From NCBI GenBank assembly GCA_022709755.1, contig JAKLIF010000001.1, positions 186,001-250,000 of the forward strand: DNA of 64,000 nucleotides, read 5' to 3'. Positions within the stretch are counted from its first letter, which is position 1. The number at the start of each line of letters is the position of its first letter. This DNA is from Elusimicrobiota bacterium (GTDB lineage: Bacteria; Elusimicrobiota; Elusimicrobia; FEN-1173; JAKLIF01). The notes beneath the pieces were generated by a model, which worked only from the letters and a program-made list of their open reading frames with translations, made no database searches and was not told the origin of the DNA. Positions 59,056 to 64,000 of this stretch are shown here, in pieces. Made by a program: the position numbers and the translations under genes.

Positions 59056-60734
59056 TGCAACTTACCCCGCACGGACTTCTTGAGGGAATAGAGGCGAACC
59101 CGAGCATCGCGAGTTCCATCATCGAACGATATCCCCAAAGGACTCATCTGAAAGCGGTTCTTCTGCGCCCACGCTTCGACTCTCTTCTCATCCAAATCAA
59201 ACCCCGAGACATCCAAATAGATCATCTCCCCATAATCATTTTCATAATCCACCGTTGTTTTTTCCAACGACTGGCCATCGACATCCCCAAAATCATATTT
59301 TAAGCGCCCCTTCTCATTTAACAAGAAAATCACTGTGTTCAACACGGTAGATTCCATCATGAGGAGCGTCAGGCCCGGCCGCTTTGGAGATCCCTCATTG
59401 AGATATCCCGCGGCATCGTATATGGCCTTACAAAAATAGCGGTTGTCTCCATGCCTCATGCGATCCATATAATACCGGACGCCATTCACTTCTCCCGCCA
59501 CGAATAGGACCATCAACCCGAGGAATACCGTCCTCATCCAATATTTCGTCATCCAGATCCGATATCCCACATCACAGGCGATCGCCAGGATGATCTGCGG
59601 AAACGGGTAAATAATAAACAGGTGCAACCGGTTCGGTTCCCGACCCGGCAAGAATATCTGAAAAAGCAACATCCCCACCACGACAACGATGAATAACTTT
59701 CCATCTCGATGGTCGAGATCTTTCTTCGTCAACGCCATACACAACAGCGCCAACGCGCCCCAGAAGAAGAACGGCGTGAACGAACCCAGGGGCCTACAAG
59801 GCCTCCCCTCGGCATCTTCTTCGATCGTTTCCGGAGCCGTATATTCGTCAAAACCATCCTTCATCAACAAGTGCAACTCCCGACTCACACGGCCGATCCT
59901 CGCGGGATACTCTTTTTGATCCGGATGCCGGGAACGGGCGGCGAACTTTTTAAGGCAATCGAATCCCTGATGGATCTCCGTCTTCATCATCATCGATGGA
60001 AATACCGAGAAAAGCCCCAACGCGACGATGATCGTCACCCCGGTTCTCATATTCCAAGGACCGAACCCCCTGTTCTTCCAGTAGATAGAGAGGCCGGGGA
60101 CCAATGCCACGATGCACCAGATGAACCATATCCTGCTCGCAACACCCAATCCCAAACCGATCATCGCGGCATACAGGTAAAGAGTCCCGCCACGTCTCAT
60201 CCAACAGGCCAGAAGATAGAGGGTCCCCATCATGATCGTCTGCAGGTAGGAAACATTCACGCTGCCCAGCTTCGTTCCGAGGATGAACGTCGGATGGATC
60301 CCCAGCAGGAACACGGCCAATAACGCGACCCGGCGATGGACGAGTTCCCTCAAGAACAGGTAGGTGAACACGATCGTGATCACGCCGAGCACCGCCGGAA
60401 CGATACGGACGACGGGCCAGCTGGACCCGAACAGATAAAATACGCCTGCATAAAAATAGCGGGCGATATGACCATGATAAAGATGGAGCCCATCCCTGCC
60501 GAGATACCCCTGAATCCACGGACCGATCCCATTCCTCCACAAAACCCCCAAACCGTACAACTCATCCGACAGGGCGTTATAGAGGAACGATGGGGAACAG
60601 AGCCGGTAGGTCGTGAAGAAGAAAAACAGGATTCCGATCAATCCGAGCGACATCGCCTCCGCCCAGGGCGGCAAGCCGACAAGTTTCCGGAGATGATCTT
60701 TTAGGAAACCGATTTTGGGTCTGATGGATCTCAC
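59052..60734 (-). CDS. Large polytopic membrane protein, GT39-like
   Basis: The 560-residue protein has ten or more hydrophobic segments. NALSDELYGLGVLWRNGIGP in the first outer loop (acidic pair DE), HIARYFYAGVFYLFGSSWPV and RIVPAVLGVITIVFTYLFLREL are typical of PMT_2/GT39 membrane glycosyltransferases. The soluble C-terminus is about 110 residues. The start is GTG after GGAT. Sugar donor and acceptor are unknown. Confidence 0.7.
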   Translation of the reverse strand: MRSIRPKIGFLKDHLRKLVGLPPWAEAMSLGLIGILFFFFTTYRLCSPSFLYNALSDELYGLGVLWRNGIGPWIQGYLGRDGLHLYHGHIARYFYAGVFYLFGSSWPVVRIVPAVLGVITIVFTYLFLRELVHRRVALLAVFLLGIHPTFILGTKLGSVNVSYLQTIMMGTLYLLACWMRRGGTLYLYAAMIGLGLGVASRIWFIWCIVALVPGLSIYWKNRGFGPWNMRTGVTIIVALGLFSVFPSMMMKTEIHQGFDCLKKFAARSRHPDQKEYPARIGRVSRELHLLMKDGFDEYTAPETIEEDAEGRPCRPLGSFTPFFFWGALALLCMALTKKDLDHRDGKLFIVVVVGMLLFQIFLPGREPNRLHLFIIYPFPQIILAIACDVGYRIWMTKYWMRTVFLGLMVLFVAGEVNGVRYYMDRMRHGDNRYFCKAIYDAAGYLNEGSPKRPGLTLLMMESTVLNTVIFLLNEKGRLKYDFGDVDGQSLEKTTVDYENDYGEMIYLDVSGFDLDEKRVEAWAQKNRFQMSPLGISFDDGTRDARVRLYSLKKSVRGKLQ

Positions 60735-60798
60735 TCTTTTTTATCCGCGGAGTTCAATGAACGGCGTCCTGAATCCTGTCCATCGGATTGGAGGGGAA

Positions 60799-61638
60799 TC
60801 AACTTTTTTTTCTGATCGGGAAAGTGGCATCGATTCGGCGGATCTCGTCTTCGGCGAGGGATAAGCGCATGGATCGGACGTTCTCCCTCACATGCCGCAG
60901 GTCCGATGCTTTCGGAATGGCAAAAACAGCGGGATCCCGGGTCAGGAATGCCAGACAGACCTGCGCCGGTGTCGCCCCGTGGGATTGCGCAACCGAATCA
61001 AGGATCGGCGACTTCGGGATGCGGCCCTCTCCGAGAGGGCTATAGGCCACAACCGGCACCTTGTGTTTCCGGCAGAACGGCAATATCTCCGGTTCGATGA
61101 TCCGCTTTTCCAGATGATAGACGACCTGGTTGCACGCGATCACCCCGTCCCCAACGAGCTGCACGGCTTCTTCCATGTCCTTGAGGCCGAAATTGCTGAC
61201 CCCCCAATGACGGATCTTCCCGTCGGACTTCAATCTTTCAAAAGCCCGGAATGTCTCCTCCAACGGAGCCTTCTTCCCTCTCCAATGGAGCAGATAGACG
61301 TCGAGGATCTCCACATTCAACCGTTTCAAGCTCTGTTCACACGAAAAGATCACGCCACGATGGTCCGCATTGAATGGTTGGACCTTGGATACCACGAATA
61401 CCTTCTCCCTCAGACCGTGGAGAGCCCGTCCGACGATCTCCTCCACGGCGCCCTCCGCATACATCTCGGCGGTATCGATATGGTTGGCTCCTTCCTCGAT
61501 GCCGCGTCGCAACGACTCGACCGCCGAGGCGGGATTCGCCTCCATCAATGCCGTTCCAAGACCGATGGGCGTGAATTTCAGGCCCGTCGGACCGAACTCT
61601 CTCAAGGGGATGGGACCGTCAGTGGGGGAAGGGATCAC
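60799..61638 (-). CDS. Aldo/keto reductase
   Basis: The 279-residue AKR barrel has the full catalytic tetrad D55 and Y60 (HIDTAEMYAEG), K85 (VVSKVQ) and H118 (LLHWRG), plus the NADP-binding IPKASDLRHVRENV. It reduces carbonyl compounds with NAD(P)H. The substrate is unknown. The GTG start has a weak ribosome site. Confidence 0.92.
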   Translation of the reverse strand: MIPSPTDGPIPLREFGPTGLKFTPIGLGTALMEANPASAVESLRRGIEEGANHIDTAEMYAEGAVEEIVGRALHGLREKVFVVSKVQPFNADHRGVIFSCEQSLKRLNVEILDVYLLHWRGKKAPLEETFRAFERLKSDGKIRHWGVSNFGLKDMEEAVQLVGDGVIACNQVVYHLEKRIIEPEILPFCRKHKVPVVAYSPLGEGRIPKSPILDSVAQSHGATPAQVCLAFLTRDPAVFAIPKASDLRHVRENVRSMRLSLAEDEIRRIDATFPIRKKS

Positions 61639-61732
61639 GGGAGGGACTCAAAACAGGTTTTGAAGAAAGGGCTCGAAGGGTGCCTCGGTCCGGAAGTCTT
61701 TTCAATGGGAACAAAAGGATCCGAACGGGAAC

Positions 61733-62416
61733 CTAGGACGGGTGTTCGTCGGACTTATATTTCCCCAAAAGCATCTCTTTCTTGAGATCCTTGATGGGAG
61801 TGAAAAAGAACGTCTCCTCCTTGGGGTTAAAGAAGATCCAATTATGCTTCAGACGCTTCTCTCCTCCGCCCTGAAAATCGACCCGGCCGATACAATAAGA
61901 TTTCTGGTCCTGCGTCTTCTTGATGTTGATGTGGAGGCCGAAATACTCGATCCAGGGGGCCCAATTCGGCAGATCGTGGGGATGGTTATAGAGGAAGATC
62001 GACTTGCCCGGGGTCGGATTCTCGATGCCGTCCGGAAAGAAATCGACGTTCGTGACTTCCACGTATTCATTGAAAGCGAGGTAAAAGAACATGCCCTTGG
62101 CGATATCACGACCCTCATTCCTGAGGGCGACCGAGATGGAGTATTTGTTGGTGTGCTTCGCATTCGGCACCGGGACTTCGGGCCATCGGTCCTTGGGACG
62201 GGATTTGATGTTGATCTTCAGCTTGATGTCGGGCGTCTTCCGCCGATAATAGATGAAAGCAATGACGGCGCCCACGACCAGGAGGACAAAACAGATGTTC
62301 GCAGCGAACGAGATGAACTGGCGGAAGACATCGCTGTTGAAGTTGTTCCACAGTTTATCCAACACATTGACGAAGATCGCCAGGATGGTACCAAAAATAC
62401 GCCTGATCAGTTCCAT
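61733..62416 (-). CDS. Membrane-anchored protein of unknown function
   Basis: The 227-residue protein has a hydrophobic helix at about residues 38-60 (AANICFVLLVVGAVIAFIYY) followed by a beta-rich domain (KYSISVALRNEGRDIAKGMF) like an immunoglobulin-type fold. No family is recognised. It is probably anchored in the membrane with the C-terminal domain on one side. Confidence 0.65.
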   Translation of the reverse strand: MELIRRIFGTILAIFVNVLDKLWNNFNSDVFRQFISFAANICFVLLVVGAVIAFIYYRRKTPDIKLKINIKSRPKDRWPEVPVPNAKHTNKYSISVALRNEGRDIAKGMFFYLAFNEYVEVTNVDFFPDGIENPTPGKSIFLYNHPHDLPNWAPWIEYFGLHINIKKTQDQKSYCIGRVDFQGGGEKRLKHNWIFFNPKEETFFFTPIKDLKKEMLLGKYKSDEHPS

Positions 62417-62520
62417 GACGGTATGGTATCCTTTCGGTTTTCCAACCTCAGATGATTATACCAATAAATCCACTCTCTTCCGCGTGTGATTTTATACCCC
62501 CGTTTTGAACGGAGGCCGGG

Positions 62521-63063
62521 TCATTTCGGAACGATGGAGGACGGGGGCCGGGACAACTGGGTCAGTTCGTTGACCATCATACTGAGGAGGATGATGAAGA
62601 CCCCGTATGTGATCTGCGGACCCCATTCCGCTCCGCCCTGGAGGTGTTGGAGGGCATGGAGGACCATCAACAGAACGGCCACGGACACCGCGGTGACCAG
62701 CGTCTTCCGACGGGTATCATAGATGGCGGTGGCGATGGGGGTCAACACCAGGAGCAACCACATGGGGACCCAATAGCGACCCAAGAGATAGACCAGGACG
62801 ATGTTCACTCCCAGATTGACCCACAATCGCATCCTGACGAAACCGACGCCCACGTCCCGGAGCTGTTGCAAGGCGGCCATGGCGATGAAATTGAACAGGA
62901 TCGCGAACACGAGCAGGGCAAAACTGACGTCCCTGACCAACGGCCCCGGACTCGCATGGAACAGTCCGAAGAAGACCAGCAGGATGGCGAAAGGGGTCGC
63001 GTATTTTCCGACCAACAGGGCCATCTTGATATCATGAGGCAATTCGGGTTTCGGCATAGACAT
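62521..63063 (-). CDS. Multi-pass membrane protein of unknown function
   Basis: The 180-residue protein has five to six hydrophobic helices with short loops (YATPFAILLVFFGLFHASPG to YGVFIILLSMMVNELTQL). It resembles the membrane sensor parts of some signalling proteins, but no output domain is attached. The function is unknown. Confidence 0.6.
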   Translation of the reverse strand: MSMPKPELPHDIKMALLVGKYATPFAILLVFFGLFHASPGPLVRDVSFALLVFAILFNFIAMAALQQLRDVGVGFVRMRLWVNLGVNIVLVYLLGRYWVPMWLLLVLTPIATAIYDTRRKTLVTAVSVAVLLMVLHALQHLQGGAEWGPQITYGVFIILLSMMVNELTQLSRPPSSIVPK

Positions 63064-63111
63064 CCCTCCATTGGATCTTCTCGGACGACGGCGTCCCCCC
63101 GGGGGCCCTCG

Positions 63112-63555
63112 TCACGGATTCAACAACTCAAAACCAGTCTGAGAATCCTCCATCCGCCGGGCGGAATTTTCGATCAACTCAAAAAGGACGATCTCCATCA
63201 CGTGCCACACCTTCACTCCCCGGCGAACGCACCCGATTCGGTTTTGATCCTTCCGCCCTCCCGCGATGTGCATGTGGAGGACCGGCTTTCCGTTCTTATC
63301 GGGAAAGAGAGTCCCCGTCCCCGTGATTTCATAGACATCCTCCAAAACGATCTCCATGGGTACGATCGGTTTCGCGCGACCTTCCCGGGGCCCCACGATC
63401 AACCGGCTTCCCGCATCGGCCCCCCCCACAGCGATCAGCGCCGCCCCCCGGATACCCTTTTGACGGGCGAACGATTCGACCGCCTCATGCAGGATATCCC
63501 CGTCTTCAAGACGGATCACGAAAACGCGTCCCTGTTTGGCTTCCGAATATTTCAT
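63112..63555 (-). CDS. DUF296/PPC-domain protein
   Basis: The 147-residue protein has RVFVIRLEDGDILHEAVESF, RGAALIAVGGADAGSRLIVG and PVLHMHIAGGRKD, the standard PCC/DUF296 fold motifs with two histidines. In plants this domain is part of AT-hook proteins; bacterial stand-alone members form trimers of unknown role. GGAGG precedes the ATG. Confidence 0.9.
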   Translation of the reverse strand: MKYSEAKQGRVFVIRLEDGDILHEAVESFARQKGIRGAALIAVGGADAGSRLIVGPREGRAKPIVPMEIVLEDVYEITGTGTLFPDKNGKPVLHMHIAGGRKDQNRIGCVRRGVKVWHVMEIVLFELIENSARRMEDSQTGFELLNP

Positions 63556-63612
63556 CGATATCCTCCGCCTCTCAATTGTAACTTAATTCCCCGGAACGGA
63601 TGAATGCTTCAC

Positions 63613-63650
63613 AAAAAAATCCGCATCTCGATCTCTTCTCGTGATGCGGA
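63613..63650 (-). terminator. Intrinsic terminator of the flavoprotein gene
   Basis: The stem TCCGCATC/GATGCGGA (63620-63627 with 63643-63650) is followed on the minus strand by seven T. It lies 46 bases after the stop of the glutamate-synthase-like gene and stops its transcript before the DUF296 gene. Confidence 0.8.
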
Positions 63651-63695
63651 CATTCGTGTTGTCAGTCTGACGGGGAGAACTCCCCATGGGATGTC

Positions 63696-64000
63696 TTATC
63701 CGCCCGATCCGTCCCCTCGGGCCGGCGGAAGCCGTAACTCCGGCTTCGGACCCAGGCCCAGATGATACAGCATCCCCTGGGCGGCTTGGCGACCGGCTCC
63801 CATCGCCAAAATAACGGTGGCCGATCCGGTGACGATGTCCCCTCCGGCAAAAACGCCCGGAACGGACGTCATCCGGGTCACCTCGTCGATTTCGATGTAG
63901 CCTCGTCGGTTCACTTTCAATCCGGGAGTGCTCTGGGAGATGACGGGATTGGCCGACGTCCCCAGGGCGCAGACGACCATATCCACATCGAGCACGTGTT
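63696..64000 (-). CDS. NAD(P)-dependent glutamate synthase small-subunit-like oxidoreductase, C-terminal part
   Basis: Only the last 100 or so residues are in the window; the reading frame stays open at base 64000. MVVCALGTSANPVISQSTPG and SVPGVFAGGDIVTGSATVIL are the typical C-terminal FAD-binding motifs of GltA/GltD-type and sulfide dehydrogenase alpha flavoproteins. These transfer electrons from NADPH or ferredoxin. The exact member cannot be told from this part. Confidence 0.85.
   Translation of the reverse strand, partial: HVLDVDMVVCALGTSANPVISQSTPGLKVNRRGYIEIDEVTRMTSVPGVFAGGDIVTGSATVILAMGAGRQAAQGMLYHLGLGPKPELRLPPARGDGSGG

Overview
The window comes from a GC-rich, Gram-negative-type bacterium. 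Lipoprotein signal peptides, a beta-barrel protein and a LolB-like domain point to an outer membrane. A SpoVG gene outside the Firmicutes, the ispE-spoVG-tRNA-Gln order and the many polytopic glycosyltransferase-like proteins would fit a candidate phylum such as Omnitrophota or Elusimicrobiota, or a deltaproteobacterial relative; this placement is a low-confidence inference. Almost every gene lies on the minus strand, often with 4-base stop/start overlaps, so long co-transcribed runs are likely.

Region 1 (1-1188): the start of a DtxR/MntR-type regulator with a palindromic operator, then tRNA-Gln(UUG) with 52-54 bp hairpin repeats on both sides that converge on the tRNA. Region 2 (1189-37849), conserved chromosome: SpoVG, IspE, a TPR/LolB-like fusion, RimI, TsaB, TsaE, ThiL, an M20 amidohydrolase, NnrD, AcpS, two GT-C-like membrane proteins, an HD-GYP response regulator, YbaB, a CCA-adding type enzyme, an acyl-CoA ligase, a complete dipeptide/oligopeptide ABC transporter, a pair of M16 peptidases (one apparently active, one not), NnrE, a transaldolase-family protein, PolX, an aminotransferase, a glucoamylase-like exoenzyme and two glycosyltransferases. 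A GIY-YIG gene at 30.4 kb sits among copies of a MITE-like repeat.

Region 3 (38098-56914) is an integrated element of about 18.8 kb bounded by a 43-bp direct repeat of tRNA-Ser(UGA) sequence. From left to right it has a tyrosine integrase, a small DNA-binding/excisionase protein, terminase large and small subunits, an iteron-like cluster, a DUF3987-type ATPase, small unknown genes, a possible small RNA, two envelope-type proteins, a block of defence-type genes, and an XRE repressor with an ImmA/IrrE metallopeptidase under a strong promoter. No capsid, portal or tail gene is visible, so it looks like a phage satellite or reduced prophage rather than a complete phage. The defence block is a TIR-domain protein with an unfamiliar N-terminal part, then a tight four-gene run: ATPase with a long N-terminal extension, HNH nuclease (this pair resembles Septu PtuA/PtuB), PD-(D/E)XK nuclease, and a protein of about 1193 residues with a Cap4/Mrr-like nuclease motif and no visible NTPase. 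This four-gene combination is the best candidate here for an undescribed system.

Region 4 (56915-64000), chromosome again: a hairpin-rich stretch that was upstream of tRNA-Ser before integration, two large membrane proteins, an aldo/keto reductase, two membrane proteins of unknown role, a DUF296 protein and the C-terminal part of a glutamate-synthase-small-subunit-like flavoprotein running off the edge.
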